DNA of 64,000 nucleotides, from assembly GCF_002128425.1 (NCBI RefSeq), contig NZ_NESS01000010.1, forward strand, positions 62,001 to 126,000. The letters run 5' to 3'. This document shows positions 44,273 through 51,474 of this stretch, piece after piece. The position numbers and the translations under genes were made by a program. This DNA comes from Gottfriedia acidiceleris. Its GTDB lineage: Bacteria > Bacillota > Bacilli > Bacillales > Bacillaceae_G. The first letter of the stretch is position 1, and each line of letters begins with the position of its first letter. Below the pieces are notes generated by a model, which did no database searches, was not told the origin of the DNA, and saw only the letters and a program-made list of their open reading frames with translations.

Positions 44273-44827
44273 TTAATTCCATATTCTTTTCACTTCAACT
44301 AATGATTCACCTTCGAAGGTTAATTTATAAATATCAGGCAAAGCAAGTTCATTCCAAAAATTGAAATCATATTTTTGATCAAAGAAATTCATAATTAGTA
44401 CCATCATATTTCCATGCGTACCAATAACGATGTTTTTACCAGTATAATATTTTAATAGTTTGTTTATAGATTCGATTCCTCTTTTTTGAGCTGTGTAATT
44501 TGACTCTCCACCATTCCACGATCGATTAAAGTCCTTCCAAACTTCACTAATTACATATTCAAAATCCGCAACAGGCTCTTTAGATAGGAGTCGCTCTTTA
44601 AAATTTTCTTCTATAATTATTTCTAAATGTAATGATTTGGCTATTTCTTCAACTGTTTGAATTGCACGTTTATATGGACTTGAAATAACATAGTCGATTT
44701 TTTCTTTTAATAGTAGTTCGGCAACAATATTTGCATCAGATAATCCTTTTTCAGATAATGGTCGGCCCAATTCATCAGGAGTATAGGTTGAATGTGCATG
44801 TCTTACTAAATACAAGTTCGTTATCAT
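44273..44827 (-). CDS. Histidine phosphatase family protein
   Basis: A 184-aa phosphoglycerate-mutase-like phosphatase with the catalytic LVRHAHSTY (His of RHA at about residue 9), YVISSPYKRAIQT, a Glu region FKERLL and the second histidine in GTHGNMMV. Such enzymes remove phosphate from small molecules. GGGAGTGG ribosome binding site. It stands alone on the minus strand, 250 nt upstream of rtcB; that gap holds nothing recognised. Confidence 0.88.
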   Translation of the reverse strand: MITNLYLVRHAHSTYTPDELGRPLSEKGLSDANIVAELLLKEKIDYVISSPYKRAIQTVEEIAKSLHLEIIIEENFKERLLSKEPVADFEYVISEVWKDFNRSWNGGESNYTAQKRGIESINKLLKYYTGKNIVIGTHGNMMVLIMNFFDQKYDFNFWNELALPDIYKLTFEGESLVEVKRIWN

Positions 44828-45026
44828 TTGGCACCACTCCCTAACATATCATTTTTTTCTATAATATAAATTTCGACATTTTTTTAACTTTTCCTTGTTC
44901 TTTCTCCTATCATTAAGACAATTTATAACCAAAGGCATTACCAATTTTTTTGTAAAACGATAAAAGCATACATTTGAATAAATTAACTTAAACTAAACAA
45001 TAAAAAATAACACAAGGTGTGATTAG

Positions 45027-45599
45027 ATGAAAAAAGTATGAGTATGTATTACTACTATTTTGAGCGTATTCATTTTTTTAGGCTCTTCGCAATTAACGCT
45101 GGCAGAAAAGTTAAATGAAGTTTCTGCAACACTTACAGTTCAAGTAGGTCCCACTGTTGACTCCTCTGGAGAAGCTAGTCAACCTATTAAAGGCGCTAGG
45201 GTTATTGTAATCAATTCATTAGGTAAAGTTTTAGGTACTGAATTAACCGATTCAAAAGGAATTGCAAAGTTAAATGTAACAGTGAAGAAGGATCCTCGTT
45301 TTCCGAAGAAGCAAATGGGGGAGGTAACTATCATAACTGTAGCAAATGGATATAATGAACAGATCGACTTTAGTGTACCAATCAATGAATTCAATGATCA
45401 CACGGCTAAAGATTCGGTATCTCTTTGGATTGTGAATCCAAAAATAAGAAATGAACCACGATTTACTAATGGTTCTTATCATCGCTTTACCGTACATGAA
45501 ATGTTAGATCATTACGCAAAGCAAGTCGGATTAACGAAACAAACTATTACGATGGATACAGGAGCAAAGCCATCTTGGGGACCAAATTTGAAAAAATGA
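45027..45599 (+). pseudogene. Secreted protein gene interrupted by an in-frame TGA in the signal peptide
   Basis: A ribosome binding site (AAGGTG) and ATG at 45027 start a frame that reads Met-Lys-Lys-Val, then TGA at 45039-45041. It then continues without further stops through a normal signal-peptide core (VCITTILSVFIFLGS) to LTLAEK and a 155-residue mature domain. The mature part has an Ig- or carboxypeptidase-regulatory-like beta segment (KGARVIVINSLGKVLGTELTDSKG). Without readthrough the only alternative is a TTG at 45060 with no ribosome binding site. Either a recent nonsense mutation or a leaky UGA. Confidence 0.65.
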
Positions 45600-45635
45600 T
45601 TTCTTAAAAATTTCTTTATGTCTCTAAAAATAAGA

Positions 45636-45667
45636 TAGACTGTTTATTATTAACAGTCTACTTTTAA
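45636..45667 (+). terminator. Intrinsic terminator
   Basis: Stem TAGACTGTT (45636-45644) / AACAGTCTA (45652-45660), 7-nt loop, followed by CTTTT on the plus strand; also usable in reverse for the Dph6-like gene. Confidence 0.7.
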
Positions 45668-45705
45668 AAATTTTTTCATCAACAATCTTCCTACTTAATT
45701 AAACT

Positions 45706-46404
45706 TCATTCAAGAATTAAATCTGTATAGCAAAATCTAGTTTCTCCTGTATAAACATCAGCAGTTAGCTTCTTTTCTCCAATGCCAAACTGAATAGGAT
45801 TAGTAAAAATAGGTCCATCAAATACAAATGAATGGTATTCTCCATTCTCACCGCAAAGGTCAACATCTTTTGGAAGTTCGTTGATTAAATGATAATCTAT
45901 TTCTTTACCAGAAAATTCTTCTGTTAATCTAGTTAAATCAACACAAGTAATAATCGTTTTATAGCCTAAGGAAATAAAGCGTTCAATCACATTTGATGTA
46001 CTTTCACCCCATAAAGGAAAAATTGGATTAATGCCTAATGGTTTAAGCATTTCTTCTCGATACTTTCGTACGTCTTCAAGAAATAGATCTCCAAATGCAA
46101 TATATTCAATCCCTTGTTCCTTTAGCTCTAAATTAACCTTTGTCATAATTTCTTGATATTTTTGATTAGAACAATTTTCTGGAATCCATATTTTCGTTAA
46201 TGGTAGACCGATTGAATTCGCTTGTGCCTCCAATAATTCGACCCTAACTCCATGAATGCTCGTACGATTAAATCCTTCAGTTACTGATGCGATTAGCACT
46301 TCTACTTCAAATTCATCAGAATGCAAAAGGTCATGCAATGCCAAAGTTGAATCTTTACCACTAAAAGATACTGCTATTTTTTTCTTATTAATTTCGATTA
46401 CCAC
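45706..46404 (-). CDS. Dph6/ATP_bind_4 family ATPase (diphthine-ammonia-ligase-like)
   Basis: About 228-232 aa. PP-loop motif AVSFSGKDSTLALHD near the N-terminus, EVLIASVTEG, FGDLFLEDVRKYREEML, FPLWG and the C-terminal FDGPIFTNPI are typical. Bacteria lack diphthamide, so the bacterial substrate is unknown. The start is odd. The GTG at 46404 overlaps the only ribosome binding site (AAAAGGTGG, 46409-46401), which instead is ideally spaced (8 nt) for an ATT at 46392, where most homologues would begin (INKKKIAVSF). Single gene. Confidence 0.8.
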   Translation of the reverse strand: MVIEINKKKIAVSFSGKDSTLALHDLLHSDEFEVEVLIASVTEGFNRTSIHGVRVELLEAQANSIGLPLTKIWIPENCSNQKYQEIMTKVNLELKEQGIEYIAFGDLFLEDVRKYREEMLKPLGINPIFPLWGESTSNVIERFISLGYKTIITCVDLTRLTEEFSGKEIDYHLINELPKDVDLCGENGEYHSFVFDGPIFTNPIQFGIGEKKLTADVYTGETRFCYTDLILE

Positions 46405-46614
46405 CTTTTTATATACTTATCTATAAGCTAAAAATTTTTAAGACGCCAATTTAACGTAAGTTCCATCATCTTCCATAAAAAAATTATAGCATTTTTCATT
46501 TAATTTAGATCCAATTATATATCTTACCTGCCTTTTATCATTTCTCCAAAAAAATATAATAAATTTTAAAAAATAGCTAATAAATAAAGAAGAATGATTC
46601 ACTGAAAAATAAAA

Positions 46615-46666
46615 TTGACATACAACCATAAGGTGTTATAATTATAAATAACACCTTATGGTTGTA
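46615..46666 (+). promoter_or_regulatory. Promoter embedded in a 19-bp operator dyad
   Basis: TTGACA (46615-46620), 16-nt spacer, TATAAT (46637-46642). A perfect 19-bp inverted repeat (46621-46639 with 46648-46666; core ACCATAAGGTGTTAT) fills the spacer and overlaps the -10. Binding here would block the promoter completely, so the downstream 78-aa gene is probably tightly repressed. Confidence 0.7.
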
Positions 46667-46691
46667 TAATTTATTTTAGGAGGCAACAAAA

Positions 46692-46928
46692 ATGGACAAG
46701 CAAGGTCAAGAAATGTTTTTAAACTTTATTTTAGAAAGAGTTCAAGAAGGTAAAGAAGATGAAGCAAGGGAAATTCTTTTAGAAAACTTCAGAAAACAAG
46801 ATGAAGGTACTTTTTCATTAGAAGAAGTTCAACAATTTGTCCCAAAAATGATTACATTATTAAAACCTGAGAAACTTGAAGAAGTTAAAACAGTTGTAAT
46901 GCAATTCGCTGGAAATTTCGGTAAATAA
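46692..46928 (+). CDS. Small acidic helical protein (78 aa) under a dyad-controlled promoter
   Basis: A 78-aa Glu/Lys-rich, probably all-helical protein (ILERVQEGKEDEAREILLEN, then SLEEVQQFVPKMITLLKPEK). No signal, membrane helix or metal motif. Good TTAGGAGG ribosome binding site, strong consensus promoter and a clean terminator, so it is certainly a real and regulated gene. I do not recognise the family. No regulator gene adjoins it, so the repressor acts from elsewhere. Confidence 0.75.
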   Translation: MDKQGQEMFLNFILERVQEGKEDEAREILLENFRKQDEGTFSLEEVQQFVPKMITLLKPEKLEEVKTVVMQFAGNFGK

Positions 46929-46931
46929 AGT

Positions 46932-46960
46932 AAAAAAACTCTGTCTATCAGAGTTTTTTT
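46932..46960 (+). terminator. Intrinsic terminator
   Basis: Perfect 12-bp stem AAAAAAACTCTG (46932-46943) / CAGAGTTTTTTT (46949-46960), 5-nt loop, right after the 78-aa gene. Confidence 0.92.
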
Positions 46961-47016
46961 ACAATTTTTTTACTTACTATTCCAAGATCACTTGGCGTTT
47001 GCCTATTTAATTCCTT

Positions 47017-47343
47017 CTACTTCTCTAAATGTCTTTCAAATATAAAAAATGAATATAATCTATACATTATTGCGATCAAAGCTAAAATTGATAAATAGAT
47101 CATCGAATTGTCATCGATAAAAAATGACGAGATACAAATTGCAAATGCTAAAAATGTTAGAAAATTACCGGAGAAACCATTAATTGGTTGATTGTTTAAA
47201 AAAAGTGTTTTGGCACCTTTTAAATCTTTTGCATAACAATCCTCGTGATAAGGAACGACTTGAAAAAACATAGTAGCAGTAACGAGATCTCCTCTAATCC
47301 TAATTTCCTTCAGACACCGATCGCAATGCACAGTTTTAGCCAA
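47017..47343 (-). CDS. Small membrane protein with an N-terminal Cys motif
   Basis: About 108 aa. The N-terminal half has HCDRCLKEIRIRGD and YHEDCYAK, a CxxC plus His/Cys pattern that could hold zinc; residues about 55-100 contain two membrane helices. GGGGTG is placed 6 nt before a TTG at 47343 (protein MAKTVHC...); the GTG at 47352 overlaps that site. No family recognised. Confidence 0.6.
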   Translation of the reverse strand: MAKTVHCDRCLKEIRIRGDLVTATMFFQVVPYHEDCYAKDLKGAKTLFLNNQPINGFSGNFLTFLAFAICISSFFIDDNSMIYLSILALIAIMYRLYSFFIFERHLEK

Positions 47344-47489
47344 ATAATTCACCCCAAACTTCTTAATTCTACATCATAATTAATTCTATTTTTTAAATCG
47401 ATCTAGTAATCTAGTAACAATTCATCAATTAAAAGATAGTTACCATCGAGGCCCTTAGTTTATTTATTCTTTCAGCTATATAAAGTAGG

Positions 47490-47963
47490 TTAAACATATC
47501 CAAGTTCCGGGTAAAATTTTGTTAAAAATTCATCTAAAATGTCCTTATGACTTTTAACAATATTGTTTGGTAGTTCATTTGGATAAAAGAACTCAAATTT
47601 AATAGATTCCGAATCATTAACACTTAATTTCCCTTTATAATCTTCTGTATAATAAGCAACTGTAACTACGAAAAATTCATCTCCATTTTCAGCTTTAACG
47701 AAGTTTTTTGGTCCTGAATAGACATTTATTAAATTCAAATGATCTACAATTAGTCCTGTTTCTTCAAAAACTTCTCTCTTAGCAACATCTTCAGTAGATT
47801 CTCCTAATTCCATTAATCCACCTGGTATTCCCCAATACCCATTTGGATATTTTCTAAGTTGCAATAATAATCTTCCTGCTTGGTCAATGATGATCGTAAC
47901 TGAGCCTACAAATATTAATGGCCTATGTCCAACAATACTCCTTAAGTCTTCAATATATCCCAT
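47490..47963 (-). CDS. NUDIX hydrolase
   Basis: A 157-aa pyrophosphohydrolase with a complete Nudix box, GGLMELGESTEDVAKREVFEETGL (residues about 48-71; key residues Gly, Glu, Arg-Glu and Glu-Glu all kept). Surrounding features (VTIIIDQAGRLLLQLR, KYPNGYWGIPGG) place it in the MutT/ADP-ribose-type group. Substrate unknown. GGAGGGG ribosome binding site. Single gene. Confidence 0.9.
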   Translation of the reverse strand: MGYIEDLRSIVGHRPLIFVGSVTIIIDQAGRLLLQLRKYPNGYWGIPGGLMELGESTEDVAKREVFEETGLIVDHLNLINVYSGPKNFVKAENGDEFFVVTVAYYTEDYKGKLSVNDSESIKFEFFYPNELPNNIVKSHKDILDEFLTKFYPELGYV

Positions 47964-48068
47964 TTTTACCCCTCCTTATTTTTACTATATTTTACCAGAA
48001 TCCATTATCTAAGATACTTAAATTAATTTAAAATATCATATAGTCCCCCATACAATATTTATATAAAA

Positions 48069-48114
48069 AAAAGAAACAACCTATTTAGATTTTAGATCCA
48101 AGATTGTTTCTTTT
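48069..48114 (-). terminator. Terminator of the nas-nirC operon
   Basis: Outer 11-bp stem AAAAGAAACAA (48069-48079) / TTGTTTCTTTT (48104-48114) with a 24-nt loop that can fold further; A/T runs on both sides; 35 nt after the nirC stop. Confidence 0.75.
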
Positions 48115-48148
48115 AGTAATTTTATGCTGTTTCTAGAAGTAGTTTTAA

Positions 48149-48964
48149 TTATGATGCTAGTTTATTATCATTTATTTTTGCATTTGGATATTTTTTATTT
48201 TTTGCTTCCGAACTAGAAACCCAATAAGCTACTCCAACAAATAAACTACCGCCAATAATATTTCCAATTGTAACCGGTACAAGATTCGAAATCATTCCGC
48301 CTATTGTTACTGTGTCTGGATGGTTAACAAGTAATGAGATTGATAATAATGTCATGTTTGCAACACTATGCTCAAATCCTGAAGTAATAAAAGCAAACAA
48401 ACACCAAAATACCATGATCAATTTTCCTGTTTCTGATTTCATTTTAAATGAACACCAAAGTGCTAAACATACAAGTATATTACAAAGAATTCCACGTATT
48501 AATAATTCCATAAATGGTGCATTCATTTTTGCTGAGGCAGCATTATTTATAAAATCTGCCACACCACCACTCGCTAAGCCTGAATAAGCAAATAATAAAG
48601 CCACAATTACCGAGCCAAGTAAATTTCCTAAATAGCTATAACCCCATACTTTCAAAGTATCAATCCAATTAACCTTTTTTTCTAACATACCAATAGACAT
48701 AATCATATTATTTCCAGAAAATAAATCTGCACCGGCCATGATGACTAAACTTAAAGCAATCCCAAATGAAACACCCATTATAATTTTAGTACCTGCAAAA
48801 CCAGTTGGAGCGAGTAATCCACCAATTGTAAAGATTAAAATAATACCTAGTCCTACAAAAAATCCTGCCATCATTGTAGGGACCATATACCTTGATTTAC
48901 TTACTTTTACTTGGTTTGTCCTTGATATAGCCTCATTTCCAATTGAATTAATAACTTCTTTCAT
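48149..48964 (-). CDS. nirC: Nitrite transporter, FNT family (NirC)
   Basis: A 271-aa channel with six helices. Family features: GADLFSGNNMIMSIG, SYLGNLLGSVIVAL, RGILCNILVCLALW and NLVPVTIGNIIGGSLFVGVAYW. It is the last gene of the nitrite reductase/siroheme operon, 16 nt after sirB, so nitrite uptake (and detoxifying export) is the likely job. The ATG at 48964 follows AGGGTG by 6 nt; an upstream GTG overlaps that site. It is distinct from the orphan FNT gene at 1951-2748. Confidence 0.9.
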   Translation of the reverse strand: MKEVINSIGNEAISRTNQVKVSKSRYMVPTMMAGFFVGLGIILIFTIGGLLAPTGFAGTKIIMGVSFGIALSLVIMAGADLFSGNNMIMSIGMLEKKVNWIDTLKVWGYSYLGNLLGSVIVALLFAYSGLASGGVADFINNAASAKMNAPFMELLIRGILCNILVCLALWCSFKMKSETGKLIMVFWCLFAFITSGFEHSVANMTLLSISLLVNHPDTVTIGGMISNLVPVTIGNIIGGSLFVGVAYWVSSSEAKNKKYPNAKINDNKLAS

Positions 48965-48980
48965 ATTGATCACCCTATAT

Positions 48981-49697
48981 TTAGATTTTAGCCTTTTCTT
49001 GAATCCGTTCTATAAGCGCTTGACTCATCAATACATCAAATTGTAAATTTCCACATAGATAAAATTTTTCATTTTCAATTGAAATTCGTCTTTTAATTTT
49101 TTCATGAAGTAGTCCTGTAAATAATAAATATGGCATAACATAAGTATTTTCAAATTCTATACTCATCTGATTAATCATATCTTCTAACCTAGGTTTACCT
49201 GCTGTTAAAAATGCTGTGCGAACAGGAACTTTCATTCGCGCTTCAACTTTACTTCTAATTTGTTTTAGCATTTCAATCGGCTCAGGATCACTGCTTCCAC
49301 GACCTACTAATAAAATTGCAGAGTTGCTAGTTCCGTAGGCAGCCTGTACACGCTTTTGAACGAGCTGAATCATTTTTTCATGAACACCAAATGGCTCAGT
49401 TATCGTAATATTTACATTTGCAAATCGTTTTAAAGTAATATTCAATTCGTCTGGAATATCGCGTTTATAATGTGCCGCGGCAAATAATAACACTGGCACA
49501 ACTAATATCTTCCGTGCCCCTTGTAATATAATATTTTCCAAAGATTGTTGAATCGTTGGAGCAACTAGTTCTAAAAATGCAAATTCTTGTTTTTGAATCG
49601 GAATCTCTTTGATGACTGATTGAATAAATTGTATAAATTGTTCATTTCCTTCTTGCCTGCGACTTCCGTGTCCAATATATACTACAGCATCAAACAT
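48981..49697 (-). CDS. sirB: Sirohydrochlorin ferrochelatase (SirB/CbiX type)
   Basis: A 238-aa chelatase that inserts Fe2+ into sirohydrochlorin, the last step to siroheme for nitrite reductase. Seen: VYIGHGSRRQEGNEQF with the metal-binding His, VVPVLLFAAAHYKRDIP with the second His, and VGRGSSDPE at the half repeat. The frame is open upstream into nasF, but GGAAGTG before the ATG at 49697 gives the proper start MFDAVVYIGHG, 4 nt after the nasF stop. Confidence 0.9.
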   Translation of the reverse strand: MFDAVVYIGHGSRRQEGNEQFIQFIQSVIKEIPIQKQEFAFLELVAPTIQQSLENIILQGARKILVVPVLLFAAAHYKRDIPDELNITLKRFANVNITITEPFGVHEKMIQLVQKRVQAAYGTSNSAILLVGRGSSDPEPIEMLKQIRSKVEARMKVPVRTAFLTAGKPRLEDMINQMSIEFENTYVMPYLLFTGLLHEKIKRRISIENEKFYLCGNLQFDVLMSQALIERIQEKAKI

Positions 49698-49701
49698 AAT
49701 T

Positions 49702-51126
49702 TCACTTCCAATCACCAAGCATGATTTCCTTTTGTAATGCTTCGTCAATTTTAGTAAACCCGCATTTAAATGCATATTCCTTAACTGATTCACCAATATA
49801 GGCAAATGGTAAATTCATTAAATGACTTTCCTTCGTCTTCCCTAATTCTTTTCTAAACCAATCAACGGATGAACGATTTGGAAAAATTATTGAATCCCAT
49901 ATTGTTTCTTCTAGCATTCTTTGATTTATTACTTCAAATCGAGAATCTGCAATATTTTCATGAGTAGCTAAAAATGTTGATTTTGTTTGTATTTGTGTAG
50001 CATTGGATACCGATCCTATAAAAATTGCAGCATTCTCATTACCACTAATTTTTTCTGCTAAAATCCCATATTTCTCAAGTTCCTTTTTGGTTTTCGGCGA
50101 TAGATACTTAATCTTATTAGGAAGCCTACGAACATCGAATTTTGATTGATACATTTTAGAAAAAAATAATTTCACACTTTCTGGTGAACAAAAAACGATT
50201 CTTTCATGGCTTAGTGCATCAACTAACTGATCATGTTGAATTAGAAGTTGAACTGATTTAAGAGTGGGAAAAGCATAAACCTCAGCACCGTTTTCTAATA
50301 AATAAGTTTCTAATCCATTCTTTTCTAAAGATGCTGTTCCTTTAGCTAATAAAATTTTTCTACCAAAGTATTTTTTCTTTTCAAACCAAGAAATCTTAGA
50401 ACGTAATTTAACAACATCTCCAATAATTGTCATTGCAGGATTTGTAATTTCTTCTTTTTCAATAATTGAAACGATTGTTTCAATGGTTCCCTCAACAACC
50501 TTTTGTTTTCCAATTGTTCCCCACTGGATTAATGCCGCTGGAGTATCCTTAGATTTACCATTCTTTATTAGGTGTGTACATATTTTAGGAAGATTGCTTA
50601 CGCCCATATAATAAGCAAGTGTATCCCCTAACTGATCAGAACAATTCAATTCAATAAGATCTTCATTCTCCATACATTTATGCCCTGTTCTTAAGGTAAA
50701 ACTTGTACTATATTCTCTATGCGTAACTGGGATGCCAGCATATGCTGCTGCAGCAATGCTAGATGTAATACCCGGAATAATTTCAAAAGATATATTTTGC
50801 TTTGAAGCTTCCTCTGCTTCTTCACCTACTCGACCGAAAACTGATGGGTCTCCGCCTTTTAATCTAACGACGTATTTCCCTTCTTTAGCTAGATCAACTA
50901 AAGTTTGATTAATCATTTCTTGACGCATTGTATGTCTGTCTGGAAGCTTCCCACAGTAAATAAATTCACAATTTTCCCTCGCTTCACGAAGTAACCTTGG
51001 ATTTGCAAGTCGATCATATAAAATTACTTCAGCTTCCCGAATACATTTCAATCCTTTTTCTGTTATTAAACCTAAATCCCCAGGTCCTGCACCTACAAAT
51101 GAAATAAATCCAGATTGTTTTGTCAT
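49702..51126 (-). CDS. nasF: Fused uroporphyrinogen-III C-methyltransferase / uroporphyrinogen-III synthase
   Basis: A 474-aa fusion. Residues 1-245 are SUMT (GAGPGDLGLITEKGLKCI, YGKLPDR-like YCGKLPDRHTM, VRLKGGDPSVFGR, PGITSSIAAAAYAGIPVTHR, AIIQWGT-like ALIQWGTIGKQ). Residues about 250-474 are a diverged HemD-type synthase domain. It makes precorrin-2 for siroheme, feeding NasD. B. subtilis NasF has the same length and place. The start follows the nasE stop by 3 nt with a weak GGTG, so translation is coupled. Confidence 0.9.
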   Translation of the reverse strand: MTKQSGFISFVGAGPGDLGLITEKGLKCIREAEVILYDRLANPRLLREARENCEFIYCGKLPDRHTMRQEMINQTLVDLAKEGKYVVRLKGGDPSVFGRVGEEAEEASKQNISFEIIPGITSSIAAAAYAGIPVTHREYSTSFTLRTGHKCMENEDLIELNCSDQLGDTLAYYMGVSNLPKICTHLIKNGKSKDTPAALIQWGTIGKQKVVEGTIETIVSIIEKEEITNPAMTIIGDVVKLRSKISWFEKKKYFGRKILLAKGTASLEKNGLETYLLENGAEVYAFPTLKSVQLLIQHDQLVDALSHERIVFCSPESVKLFFSKMYQSKFDVRRLPNKIKYLSPKTKKELEKYGILAEKISGNENAAIFIGSVSNATQIQTKSTFLATHENIADSRFEVINQRMLEETIWDSIIFPNRSSVDWFRKELGKTKESHLMNLPFAYIGESVKEYAFKCGFTKIDEALQKEIMLGDWK

Positions 51127-51129
51127 AAA

Positions 51130-51447
51130 TTACACCGTAATATAAACATAACCGTCGATTACTTCGGTTTTATATGTTTTTAAAATGCCATCATCTGGTT
51201 TTTGAACTTCACCAGTAATTAATGAAATTTTCCAGTCACGCAGAGGACAAAATACATATTCACCTGAAACAATCCCTTCAGCAAGTGGTCCATTTGTTCC
51301 TGGACATATACTTTCGACTGCACGAACGTCTTCATTTGATAAACGGAATAAAGCGATTGATTCTCCTTTTATAACTACTTCCTTTCCAATTTGGATTGGT
51401 AAAGAATCTACATGAATAATCTTTATTTTCTCTGGTGTTGTGATCAT
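51130..51447 (-). CDS. nasE: Nitrite reductase small subunit NasE/NirD, Rieske ligands changed
   Basis: A 105-aa Rieske-fold subunit of NADH-dependent assimilatory nitrite reductase. The cluster site is altered: CPGTNGPL has Gly50 where the first ligand His is expected (C-x-H), and CPLRDWK has Arg70 for the second His (CPLHDW). Cys48 and Cys67 remain. A [2Fe-2S] cluster is therefore unlikely, as in E. coli NirD, which also lacks ligands. The ATG at 51447 follows GAGAGGAG. It sits 9 nt after nasD within the operon. Confidence 0.9.
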   Translation of the reverse strand: MITTPEKIKIIHVDSLPIQIGKEVVIKGESIALFRLSNEDVRAVESICPGTNGPLAEGIVSGEYVFCPLRDWKISLITGEVQKPDDGILKTYKTEVIDGYVYITV

Positions 51448-51474
51448 ATCTATTGCTCCTCTCAAGTTGGCAAT

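Noticed and set aside
46438-46629. 63-residue open frame on the minus strand between the Dph6-like gene and the dyad promoter
   Set aside because: It runs back into the operator dyad, lacks a ribosome binding site and has an AT-driven Phe/Ile/Tyr-rich composition.
48981-49805. A longer SirB starting at 49805 inside nasF
   Set aside because: The extra 36 residues are out-of-frame nasF sequence; the ribosome binding site and family N-terminus point to the ATG at 49697.
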